Source: Magnaporthiopsis rhizophila
Lineage: Eukaryota > Ascomycota > Sordariomycetes > Magnaporthales > Magnaporthaceae
NCBI GenBank assembly: GCA_003049465.1
Contig: PYSS01000135.1
Span: forward strand, 1 to 64,000
Reading direction: 5' to 3'
Length of the DNA stretch: 64,000 nt
Part shown: piece by piece, positions 54,447 through 64,000 of the stretch
Layout: every line of letters starts with the position of its first letter
Position numbering within the stretch: the first letter of the stretch is position 1
Notes under the pieces: generated by a model
Told to the model about the DNA's origin: nothing
The model's database searches: none
The model's input: the letters and a program-made list of their open reading frames with translations, nothing else
Translations under genes and position numbers: made by a program

Positions 54447-56680
54447 CTAGACACTATCCTCAAGAACCTCGACGACCCTGCCGTCGTTGGCGAGCAGGAT
54501 CTTCTCGACCTTGAGCGAAGCCTTGACCGGGTTCGGCTGGTCATAAACCCACTCGAGCTGCTCGAGCGTTCGGCCGTGTGACTCGACACTGCGGGACTCT
54601 GGTTAGGCAAAGCTCCTTGTATGTACGCGAGGGGGGGCTCATGTGGCCGCAGCAATCCAGGGGTGGGGATCTTACCCAAAGAGGTACCAGCAGAGAGCCT
54701 CGATCAGATCCCAGCCGACGAAACTGATTGGGAAGGCGCAGGCCATGTTAGAAGACAAGATTCAAGGTATAGGCAATGTTTCCTCTGTTAAAGAAGCAGC
54801 CGTGGCGTCAAAGGCGACGTACATGAAGATATAGCGGTACTGGATGGACTCGAGGGCGATGGGCGTGCAGAATTGGTTGATGAAGCCGATGGCGCTGACG
54901 ATGATGCCGGACAGGGCTAGACCCTTGGCACGCATGGTCGTTTCGAGGGCCTCGGTGGGGATTGCACCCTGCAAAGGAGTGTATGTGAAGCTGCATGGCA
55001 ATGGTTAGACAATCGTGGCAGTGAGGCAATGAGGCCGAGGAGGGGTTCGGGGCATGGTCGCGGGGGACCTCAGGCGGGTTGGGGCGGTAACGAACCTGAA
55101 GATAATGTTGAACATGAAGTATGACTACAGATAGTGTGTGTTAATTAATTAGCATAAACAAACTTGGATCAAGGGTAGGAAGAGGACCCAAGAGAACCCC
55201 TGACTGGGTAAACGCACCCAAAGCGCAGCAGCCCCGTAAGAAGGCTCAAAAACGTCCTGGGCCTCAAACTCAGCCATCTTGGCGGACAGGCCCGAGTTGA
55301 TAGCCAGCATGAAGGAGCAGCACATGGTTCCAAAGATGAGGACGGGGCGGCGGGGCATGCGGTCGGTAAAGTAGACGGCAGTCAGGGCGCCGACGGCGGA
55401 CAGGACCGAGTTCAGCAGGTTGTAGCCGAGCTGCTGGGCCGAGGTCTTGACGCCGATGCCCTCGAAGATCTGGGCGTTGAAGTAGCCGAGCCCGTTGCCC
55501 GAGTACTGGCCGAAAATGGAGATCATAAGCACCTGGGCCATGCGCCAGCGGCCAGCGTGCGTCATGAACAGCGGGCGGTAGTCCCCTGGGGGGGATGATT
55601 TCGGCTGTCAGTGATCCGCGTTCTAATGAGGTCGGCACCAGAAGCACATGGAGATCTTACACCAAACCTTGTCGATGCCGTCGAGCTTGATGCCCTCACG
55701 CATCTCGTCAACCTCGAGCTTGACCATGCGCGACTCGCGGTTATTGTTGCCGTGGTACTTGACCAAAAAGTCGATGGCCTCAGCCTCGCGGCCCTGGGCC
55801 ATCAGCCACCTCGGGCTCTCGGGGATGAACCAGACAGACACCATGACGATCACGCAGGCGGCGGCCTGGAGGATGAGGGGCAAGCGCCAGGCCATGTTGC
55901 CGGCCATAAAGTTGCTGCCAAAGACGACAGCGGCGGCGGGGATGCTGCCGCCGAACCAGCCGCAGTTGTAGAAGCCGGTGGCGCGGCCGCGCCAGTGGGG
56001 CGGAGCGATCTCGACGGCGTAGGACGGGGCGGCGACGGTCATGATGCTGATGCCGACGCCGAGCACGAAGCGGCCGACAATGAACTGGGCGACGGTACTC
56101 GAGGTGGAGATGATGATCATGCCGAGGTTGATGACAATACCGCCGGAGAACATGCCCTTGCGGCGGCCGTAGCGGTCCGCCAGTGTGGCAGCAAAGGGGG
56201 CGCCGACCATGGAGCCGACCGTGTACAGCGAGTAGATGACGCCGACCTGGACGCCGACGGTGCCCACTTTGAACTGTTCCTGGAAGGGCTCCATAGCGAT
56301 GATGCCCGTCATGAGCGAGCCTGGGCAGGGTCAGCCTAGCCTGTAAAGGCGGGGCCTGTGACGACGATTCGTGCTTGGAGACCTACCGTCGTAGCCGTTG
56401 GCGCAGGCGCAGCAGAAGGCGACAAAGATGGAGAAGTAGAGCATGATGGCCTCCTTGCTCCAGGTGGGGAGGTCAAACTCCTGAACGGCGGCGAAGAACT
56501 CGGCCTGCGGGAGCGGGTGCTGTGAGCATGACGTCCTCGTCTCCACGGGCATGGCTGGCGACTTACGTTGTGCACCGCCTTGGTCTGCACGTCGTCGCCC
56601 TTCTTGGCGTCATTGTCGACATCCTGAGCCCGGGTGGCGGCCGGGCCCTTCTCCTGGGTGATCTCGGGCTGCGAGGACAT
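54447..56680 (-). CDS. MFS sugar transporter (lactose-permease-like)
   Basis: Eight exons on minus: 56680-56567, 56504-56387, 56320-55661, 55585-55218, 55124-55096, 54990-54823, 54723-54676, 54588-54447; all phases agree, 548 aa. The short exon 5 (29 nt) and exon 7 (48 nt) are supported by family sequence (SYFMFNIIF; FVGWDLIEALCWYLF). Motifs: NGYDGSLMTG, ADRYGRRKG after helix 2, PESPRWLMAQGREAEA after helix 6 (sugar-porter signature), FTYTPLQGAIPTEALETTMR, and GRTLEQLEWVYDQ at the C-terminus. About 12 membrane helices. Family knowledge: proton-coupled uptake of di- or monosaccharides at the plasma membrane. The unspliced frame beyond 54823 (FDATAASLT) is intron. Confidence 0.92.
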
Positions 56681-57820
56681 GACGGAGACCGAACTCTTGG
56701 GCGTGTGCAACGGACAGGAGGAGACAGGCAGCCGAAGAACTCGCACTCGATCGCGGCGAAGCGCAAGACGAACCAAACAAAGAAGAAGAAAAACACGGCC
56801 GACCAGGGGGTCATCCGATGGGACCTTTTATTGACCCTGGCCACCCATGTCCGTCACGCCAACGGGTGGGCGGCCCACTTTGAGATGCCTGTAGATGGTG
56901 GCTCGATCATGGCGAGAGGGTCCATGATCGACCCTTGGGGAAGGAGGACGTGGCCGTGTTTCCATTGTGACTCCCTGGGAAGTGTACAAAGCGCCGAGGG
57001 ACGGTGTGTCGTCGCGCAAAGACAGTTCGACAGACAAGGCGTCGTGGCCGCTGCTTCGCTTCATAAGCGTTTTCTCTGGCAGACGACCCCAGCCTGGAGG
57101 AGCGGACCGTGGCGCCTCCGGCCGCCCAGAACGGAACACAGAATGGGGAATCCCAGCACAGAGAGAGGGGAAATTGGGGAGACAAGATGGGGAGTGTGCG
57201 GGAATGCTGGGATGGCCTCGGTTAGCAAATCAAACGGTGGCATCCAATCCGAGGCCCCTCGCATTGGAGATTTGGGATTCGAGATTAGGTGTGTTACTTT
57301 TGGGAGAGTCGCTGCTGGAGAGGCCTGTCAATAGCAGCGGTGCTGTATCGGCGCCATCAAAATTTGGTGGATGTGCCTCACGAGTCTGCCTTTCGGGAAG
57401 GAGTAGTAGGTATTTGGGCGCTGGATCGGAAAGGGCCAGAATAGCACCAAGGACGGGTCCACTCGGTGCGGCAGGGGGAGGCGCGCCTGACGAATCCCAC
57501 TCTTATTCTGAAGAAGATGCTACAAAAAACAGTGGAAGCGGCCCGGGTCCCGAGCAGACGCGACCCACGGCTCGCGCAATTCGGGGATGGCAGAGCCAAG
57601 GCCAGACAAGCGACAGCATCGTAGGCGGACCGCGAGGCTTTCCTCAAAACATAAAGCAAGCCTCGACCCCGGCACGAATCGCCGCGAAATCCCCCAAAGT
57701 TCGCACCAGTCCTCGTCCAGTCAGCATGGCAGGTATGTCGGCGCGCCAGCCCGAGAAGGATCGCAGCCAAAGACGTCTAGACTGCTGCCCAGATACAGCC
57801 GAGCCCGCCACCACCGAAAA
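56681..57820. other. intergenic region between FAD oxidase and sugar transporter
   Basis: About 1.1 kb, holding the transporter promoter and the 3' end of the FAD oxidase gene (both genes on minus). Open frames of moderate length here have no recognisable features. Confidence 0.5.
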
Positions 57821-60172
57821 CTAGGTACCCCTTCTCAATCGCCCGTCCACTTGGCAAAGCCGCCCGTCCTGCGTCGGCAGCCCGTCGGCTGTGCGCACCT
57901 CCCACGCCTCGCTGCCCGGCGTGTTGGGCGCGTAGAACAGCCCCCACGGGTCCCGCGCCCTCTTGACGGCCAGCAGCCGCTCATAGTTGTCGCCGTAGAA
58001 GCTGCGCTGCCACCCGGGCTCCAGCCGGTCCGCCTCGTTGACGTAGGCGCCGCCGCCCGGCGTCACCTCGCGGATGCCGCGCATGTGCCCGTCCAGCTCG
58101 GCCCACGTCTCGAGCCACCGCGCCGCCCCGCCGCCGTCCAGCGCCGCCGACGCCCGGTCGAACAGGTCCGCGTGCATCTGCGTCGTGCGAAAGGCCGGGT
58201 TGACGCCGCTGTCCCGCCCCGGCCAGCCCGCCACCGCCGCCGTCGGCCTCATGTGGATGCCGTGGAACCTGTACCCCGCCTCGACCGGCCGCCGGATGGC
58301 CGCCATGGTCGCCGCGAACACGCCCGCGTCCTGCCAGTTGGCGCGCGGGAACAGCCGGCTGGCGAAGCGCGTGTTGCCCGGCCTGTCGCCCCGTCCGCCG
58401 CTCGCATCCGTCGACCGCGGCGACGGTCGCACCGATGGCGTCGCCGCCACTCTGATTCCCAGCTCCCGTAGCTCGTCGTATAGCGGCTGCACCAGTGCCC
58501 GCGCTGCCGCCGCCGTGAACCCCGGGAGTTCAAAGTCGGCCGTGAAGTCGAAGCCGCCAGGGGATAGGCGTCTGATGTTGTCGTACACGGTGCCGCCGGC
58601 ATCCGTCACGTTCTTGCAGAACCAGTAGGTCGCCGCGACGCCTGTCCAAAACATTTCCGCCTTCTCCGCCGCGCCCGTCGTGTTTGTGCCGTTGATCATA
58701 ACCGAGAACTGGAGCGGCGACTGCACCACCTCGACGGCCGCGTGTGCCTTGACTATCGCCGACGTGACGATGCCGTAGGTTGCTGTGCGTGAGTGCGTGC
58801 GTCCAATGACAATGCCTGGTCAGCTTCCTGTTTTGTTGCAGCCATGGGTAGGTACCTATCAACAGCCCTTACAAGGCTTAGCGCGATGGCAGCCACTTGG
58901 CTAGACAACCCGGCGCTAGTGACGCAAGCCTTGCAGGACAAGCCGTTCCCCCCAATACAGCTAAGCGCCAGCAGCACAGGGAGAAGGAGATTGGTGGTGT
59001 CCGCGCATACGTACAAGGCCCGCCGCCCCTCAACGCCCAGAATAGGTCCACGTTCTCGACGTGGTCAGCCGTCACGTGGCGCCCGTCGGCCGTAACGACC
59101 TGCAGACTCAGCACCTGGTCGGCCCCGAGGCCCAGGCGCGACGCGAGGCTGTGGTGGCCCCCGCCCTGCAGCCATCCGCCGTAGGGCGCCACGGTGCTGT
59201 CGCCGGGGACGCCCAGCTGCATGCCGTGCCGCCGCATGAGCGCGTACGTCTCCCAGCTCTCGAGACCCGTGCCGACCCGCGCCGCCATGCCGCTGTAGAG
59301 CAGCGTCGTTTCGCCGTCGTCGTCGCGCCCCGTGACGTTGTAGGACGGGATGAACTCGAACGACTTGAGGTTGTGCGTCCAGACGCTGAGTGCCCCGCGT
59401 CCCGACGACCTGCCCGCGAAGTCGTGGCCGGTGTTTCTGTAGGCGGAAGAGGATAGGAGGGCCGTATTAGCTTCCAAAGCGGTAGGTATGGTACCAAAAG
59501 CATGCTATTTTCTTTTCTTTTCTTTGTCTCGCCGAGACAAATTAAAAAAAAAAAAAGATGCCGGCGCGGCAGATGGATGGTTGTTTCTCCACCGACGTAC
59601 TTGACAGTAAGCCGGACGTTCCGGTTCCGGGCAAAGTTCACCGCGACCTGTATCTGCCGCACCGACGTCGCGTTGACGACGTAGTGCGCGTACCCGCCGC
59701 GCGTGCAATTGCCCGCTGCCGGCGGTGCCGAGGCCGGGCACGTGTTGCCCTGCGGCCAAAGGGTCAGCACCGTCAACGGATCGTCGATGTAGAAGCGGCC
59801 CGCGGCGCCCACGCCCAACAGCCACCGGCAGCGCTCGGCGTCGTAGCCGCCGCCCTGCTCTTCCTCCTGCTGCTTCTGCTGCTGCTCCCCATCGCGGTAG
59901 CAGACCGACGCCGGCACGTCCGGCCGCAGGAGCGCGCTGTCCAGCGTGCTGTTGAGCCGCGCCCACTCCGCCGCCGCCGGCCAGGCGTCGTCGCCCGGGA
60001 GGGCTTTGCACGCCGCCGCCGTGGTGGGGACCGAGGCGTCGCCAAAGGCGATGGCCGGGAACGAGGCCGCGTCTGCCGCGCTGAGCTGGGCCGATTCGTA
60101 CGGGAAGTTGACGCCCTGGACTGCGGCAGTCTGCGAGAGCAAGACGAGAGCGTGTGCTTTCCCGAACAGCAT
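57821..60172 (-). CDS. secreted FAD-linked oxidoreductase (PCMH plus BBE domains)
   Basis: Three exons on minus: 60172-59601, 59436-59015, 58782-57821; introns 164 and 232 nt with GTACGT donors and ACAG acceptors; 651 aa. A signal peptide (MLFGKAHALVLLSQTAAVQG) comes first. About 170 residues precede the FAD-binding PCMH domain, whose NTGHDFAGRSSG at 192-203 carries the His195 typical of covalent flavin attachment. WLQGGGHHSLASRLGLGAD and LRGGGPSTYGIVTS follow, the latter rebuilt across intron 2. The C-terminal BBE motif is YVNEADRLEPGWQRSFYGDN, with RLLAVKRARDPWGLF. Family knowledge: oxidises sugars or alcohols (often carbohydrate oxidases) and releases H2O2; the substrate is not deducible. 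It is the neighbour, on the same strand, of a sugar transporter. Confidence 0.9.
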
Positions 60173-61259
60173 GTTTTCTTCTTTTGTTTTCTCTCTTTTT
60201 GGAGTGTGATGTGCAGTGAGAACACCGAACAACCCCTTGCGCCGTCCTACTGTCTTGTGGTGTGGCTTACGGGTTTGCCGCTGTTGCTGGCCACGGGAAA
60301 CATTAAAGACTGCGCGTGGGTGTCGTGTCCGCTCCCAACGACTGCCTAGGTCCCTAGGTAGATATAGGCAGGTACCTCTGGCTGACCTTGGCTTTTTAGC
60401 CAGGCTTTCTTCATAGACTACCAGTAACAACCTACAGCTCGCAATAAAAGGAGGTCAGAGACGCCCACACCACCGACGGGCCCACCACCACCACCACCAC
60501 CACCACCACCACCACCACACATGGTGGCTGTGGAGAGTCCGGAAGCGTATTGAAATCTGACCCGCCCGCGGACTGGATCGGAACGGCAGTTGACCTCGCC
60601 CGCTTTCCAACCGTCAGCCTGCACTGTCCTTTGCGCCATGGGGACGGGGGAGCTCATCATCAGAGAACCTTTGCATGCCCGGCGGCGCCACCGATATCAA
60701 ATCGAGTCAGTTGAAGGGCGTGGGCATGGACGGGGTTGCACTGCACGCCCATCAAGCAGGTGGTCGGTCTTATGTACATAAACTGCACATGTATTGAATG
60801 CAGCAGGGTTACATTCATTGACATGGGGGGCTATGAATAACCGGCACGCATGCGGCGCTTCTGCATTCCCCACACCCCGCTACACTTAAAACCGCATCAC
60901 GGGCGGCCTTGGCTCGCATGTCCCGTAACCGTGGGACGGGACCGAATGGGAAGAAGGTAAGCAGGAAGGGACCGAGCAATCAAATAAAACCGCGCCTCGT
61001 ATTTGCAAAACAAAGAGTTGGCTTCTTGATAGCTTTTGGCGTACTCTCGCTACCTGTTAGGTGCGGTGCGGCTGAAAACAAGTGTGGCTATAGCGAGGTG
61101 TCTGGGTGGTAGGTTTACCTCTCCAGTGCATGGCCGGTTTTGGTCGTGTGTGGTAGCAGAAGCGTGATAGAGGCAACTGGGCGCACTGGTCTTGGGTCAG
61201 GCGCCTGGAATTTTAGAGCAGGTATTGGCAAAGTCGGCCTGGACCGAATCGACAGCGCC
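60173..61259. other. intergenic region upstream of the FAD oxidase
   Basis: About 1.1 kb. It contains CCTAGGTCCCTAGGTAG at about 60348-60361 and a (CCA)n microsatellite. It holds the oxidase promoter and the 3' side of the PNKP gene. No gene supported. Confidence 0.5.
60482..60518. repeat. (CCA)n trinucleotide microsatellite
   Basis: Twelve CCA units, about 310 bp upstream of the FAD oxidase ATG. On the minus strand it reads as poly-Gly, explaining a spurious ORF. Confidence 0.93.
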
Positions 61260-62955
61260 TCAGAGCCAATACTTTGCCCAGATGGCATACTCCTCGCGAG
61301 AGCCCCTAAAGGTAAAGTCGATCTCGACAATGTCCTGGAACCCCTCGCTCAGCTTGGGTTCCTTGAAGCGCGATCCGAAGCTGTTGAACGCGAGAGCGGG
61401 CAAACTGGCCCTCGCTTCGGGATTGAGCTGGAGGACCGGGGTCGTCAGCTCAAAAAAAATTAAGAATAAGGTCAGACGGGTGGGGGCTGCAGGGGCATCA
61501 GGGGGCGGGAGAAACGAACCATGGGGTTCATGGATCTAACGGCATCGTTGTGCTGCGCTAGCGTGATCGGCGTCTTGAACCAGATGCATCGGATCGGCAC
61601 CGCCCGCTTCGCTGCTAGCGCGACCCACTGCGCCCTGGTCTCGGGGTCGGGATTAGTGTTGTCTACTGCGACAGAGCGGCCTTCTTTGACAAGATCCGTA
61701 GCGGCAGCGAGGCATTTCTCCTTGCTATCGACACCGTTAGCGCCCGTAGGTCTGGTTGGTTAAGGAGCAGATTGCAGGTGGGCCGGCCGACAGACGTTTT
61801 CAGCTGGTCCTGGTTGACCCTCTCGTATCCGAGGCTCTTGAGGTGCTTCCAGTAGAAAGTGCTTTTCCCTGCCCCCGGTGGCCCGCAGAAAAGCACAATG
61901 TCGGTGTCGTTTTTGCGCTCGAATAGACGCCCCTCCGCATTTTTGCCGCCCTCGTCCGCGTCTGGGAAGCAGTGGTGCGCGAGGTCAAAGTCGCGAGTGA
62001 AGTCGCGCGGCTCCTGGCCGAGAAAGTACTCCTCGGGGGTCTGGTAAGAGATACCGATGTTGTGGGCGAGGTTGCGGTCCGAGCAGCTAAAGTCCTTCAG
62101 CAGAGGCTTGGAGCCCTTGACGAGCTGCGCGGTCCGGCCGCCCGCGTCGCCTACAAATATGCTGTGCTCCAGATCGACGTCGGCGGGGTCTAGGCCGTAG
62201 TCTTGCAGCATCTCCGTCCACATGCCGACGCGCGGCTTGCGGAATACGTCGCTGGCTGTGGCGGCGTACAGGGTCGTGGGTATGCCGAGCTGGGCGAGCA
62301 CCGAGCTGCACTTTTGCTTGAACTGGTCCACCCTCGCCTTGGCGCTTTTGGTCGGCCCCTTAGACTTGGGGTCCGGGTGCAGGGTCAAGCCGCCCTGGTT
62401 CGAGAGGATGACGACTCGGTATCTAGGGCAGGCGTTCAGGACGAGACGGTCAGCTGCGTCCCCTGAAAGCCAGCCATCCATTTTTCCAGGACGTACCCGT
62501 CATCGTTGTATAGGCTTTGCAGCCTGGATGGGACTGAGCGATCCCACCACTTCCAGTCGCCGGGACCGGTAGCGTGTTTCTTGCCCGAGAAGGTTGCGAT
62601 CAGGGTCGAGTCGAGGTCGAAGGCGGCGATCTTGCGGCGTTTTGAGCGAGATTCGTCGTCAGGGGTGCCCTCCGGGATGTATCGTGCCACCAGGAGCGTG
62701 GCGACGGCGGCGTCGCTGTTGGCCGTGGCGGTCGGAGCGCGTTCAGACCAGGCTGTGCAGTCTTTAGGCTTCTGGGATGCGGGGGTGAAGAAGGAGGCGA
62801 TGGCGCCCTCTTGAGTCATGTGTCAGTCCCTCCATTTTTGCTCTTTGGCAGCAGGCTGACTGACTGGATATTGCGGCCTGGGTCTTGCGCTTGATGGGTG
62901 GCGGGGAGACGGAGGCGTTGCTGGCGCGGCGCTTGGCGGGAGATGGAGGGGGCAT
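61260..62955 (-). CDS. PNK1: polynucleotide kinase 3'-phosphatase (DNA end repair)
   Basis: Five exons on minus: 62955-62865, 62809-62497, 62422-61796, 61724-61520, 61427-61260; introns 55, 74, 71 and 92 nt; 467 aa. Exon 1 begins MPPPSPAKRRASN, a basic, probably nuclear-localising start, and joins to GAIASFFTPASQKPKD. The phosphatase domain has the HAD motif DLDST (Asp95, Asp97), VVILSNQGG and FVGDAGGR. The kinase domain has the P-loop GPPGAGKST (315-323), VNQDQLKTK rebuilt across intron 3, SVAVDNTNPD and FKEPKLSEGFQDI. It ends GSREEYAIWAKYWL. Family knowledge: removes 3' phosphates and phosphorylates 5' ends at DNA breaks. No FHA domain, as in the S. pombe Pnk1 type. An internal ATG at 62819 gives a shorter frame that lacks the conserved N-terminus. 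Confidence 0.93.
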
Positions 62956-64000
62956 TTTGATTGAGACAGTGGGGAGACGCGAGATCCGCAGCTGTCGCCG
63001 GGCGTGGGCCAGCATCGGCAGTGCTTGGCCGGCCGGGATGAACTGGGTTGCCGCGGCGCGGGGGCAGCTTGTTGGTAAAGGCGACGGCGGTGATGGGCGC
63101 AACTTCGGCTGCGAGTCGGGCGCCAAGTCCAGATCGTCGCGGTTCCGGCTCGCACCCTGTAAACACGGAAGCACGTGATCTGGCAGCTCTGGTTAACGAA
63201 ACGGGACGTGGGACTCGGCAACTGGCAGCAAGTGGGGACGAATTTTGAATACTGATGGATCGCACCATAGGTGACCAGCACCTACCTAATTCAGTTTCCA
63301 GCCCTCCATCATCGCGCCGCAGCCTCCCACCTCCTTGCCAGTCCTGCCCAGAAGCCTCTATTCGGGCCGTCCTTGCCCGGCTTCCGTGGCAGTTGGGCGA
63401 TGCAGCATGGAAGGAGTCTGCGAGAGGATCCTATTACGTCATGCCTGCGAAAGCCAGCAGGCACCCAACGCCAACGTCTCCATTCGATCCATGCTCTGTG
63501 TGACAGCTGAACAACTGCGGGACATCCCTGTCGGCCTCGCACCGAGGTGCATCCATTCGTTCCTTCGGCCTTTTTCTTGTTGCACGCAGTTGGCACAGCC
63601 AGCGATCGCTGCCCAGATTTCCCACTTTTGGGCACTTACCCGCGCCGCCAATCCCTTCTCCTCCTCGGCCCTACCGCGGTGGAGGGCATGCATATCGGGG
63701 TGTCACTGCTTCCCAACCTTGCTTCCCCTCACCTCCAGCTTCTCCGCACACAGACCTCGTGGCCTACATGTGCAGTCCAGCTCCTGTCCCAAATCGACAA
63801 ATCGGGTCTGCAAGCTACCAGCCACCCCGTCATCTGAACCAGTTGGGGGATCCAATACTTGCTGACATGGACCATGTTGCACAATGGGTGACACCAGGGT
63901 CGCTGCAGGCCCGGGCAGGAGCTTGTCACCTAGGCACCTACCTACCTAGGTAGGCCTGGCTCTGTCCAGCCAAGGCCTTCGGCCCATCCAAGCTTTGTTC
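62956..64000. other. right-end intergenic region
   Basis: About 1 kb upstream of PNKP to the window edge. A palindromic CCTAGGCACCTACCTACCTAGGTAGG cluster lies at about 63928-63953 and CACCTACCTAAT at about 63281. Frames here do not resemble a known protein; a gene could start beyond the edge. Confidence 0.45.

Noticed and set aside
54447..60172. Secondary-metabolite gene cluster
   Set aside because: A transporter and an FAD oxidase alone are not enough; no polyketide, peptide or terpene synthase and no cluster regulator is present.
62436..62819. PNKP starting at the internal ATG (62819)
   Set aside because: A 55-nt intron with a GACTGAC branch site joins a better N-terminus (ATG 62955) in phase, giving the family-typical start.
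1..64000. CRISPR array, bacterial operons, prophage or retrovirus-like elements
   Set aside because: No spaced direct repeats, no bacterial gene signatures, and no reverse transcriptase, integrase or transposase motifs were recognised on either strand.

Overview
The window looks like nuclear DNA of a filamentous ascomycete (Pezizomycotina, most likely Sordariomycetes). The evidence is GC-rich genes with short GT-AG introns (55-232 nt) and CTGAC/CTAAC branch-site motifs. The gene set is also typical: ESCRT-III Vps60, an AA9 lytic polysaccharide monooxygenase, a tyrosinase, a HET-domain relic, a GPI-anchored wall protein and a two-exon Kgd4/YMR31 gene. No bacterial or viral genes were recognised. 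Exon boundaries were worked out by hand from reading frame, splice motifs and family alignment remembered from general knowledge; no database search was run.

Layout. 1-6.4 kb: VPS60 (minus) diverges from a large six-exon secreted subtilisin-like protease (plus). 6.4-23.5 kb: a gene-poor tract of about 17 kb, rich in poly-T/poly-A, microsatellites and one short assembly gap. The only gene supported there is a three-exon gene for an 81-residue cysteine-rich protein (14117-14507, minus), which simple ORF calling misses. 23.5-31 kb: an F-box-like protein, a GPI-anchored cell-surface protein and an AA9 monooxygenase. 31.4-37.3 kb: an amino-acid permease, a decayed HET-domain gene, an unidentified relic and a four-exon tyrosinase with an 18-bp tandem repeat in its 5' leader. 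40.8-41.4 kb: a small secreted protein. 42.8-50.2 kb: a housekeeping block with Kgd4, tRNA-Ala(AGC), cytochrome c haem lyase, a RUS1/DUF647 protein with a GC-AG intron, and mevalonate diphosphate decarboxylase. 50.9-52 kb: a hypothetical protein with a degenerate minisatellite 5' of it. 54.4-60.2 kb: an eight-exon MFS sugar transporter and a secreted BBE-type FAD oxidoreductase. 61.3-63 kb: a five-exon polynucleotide kinase 3'-phosphatase.

Functional reading. Secreted and surface products (protease, AA9, GPI protein, tyrosinase, FAD oxidase, small secreted protein) and transporters are interspersed with conserved housekeeping genes. Protease, AA9 enzyme, sugar transporter and FAD oxidase fit a plant-biomass or host-surface lifestyle. 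There is no polyketide or peptide synthase, so I do not call a secondary-metabolite cluster. The least ordinary items are the 17-kb gene-poor tract with its tiny cysteine-rich gene, the protease architecture, the repeat-bearing tyrosinase leader, the decayed HET gene and a tRNA-Thr-like element lacking its 3' end.
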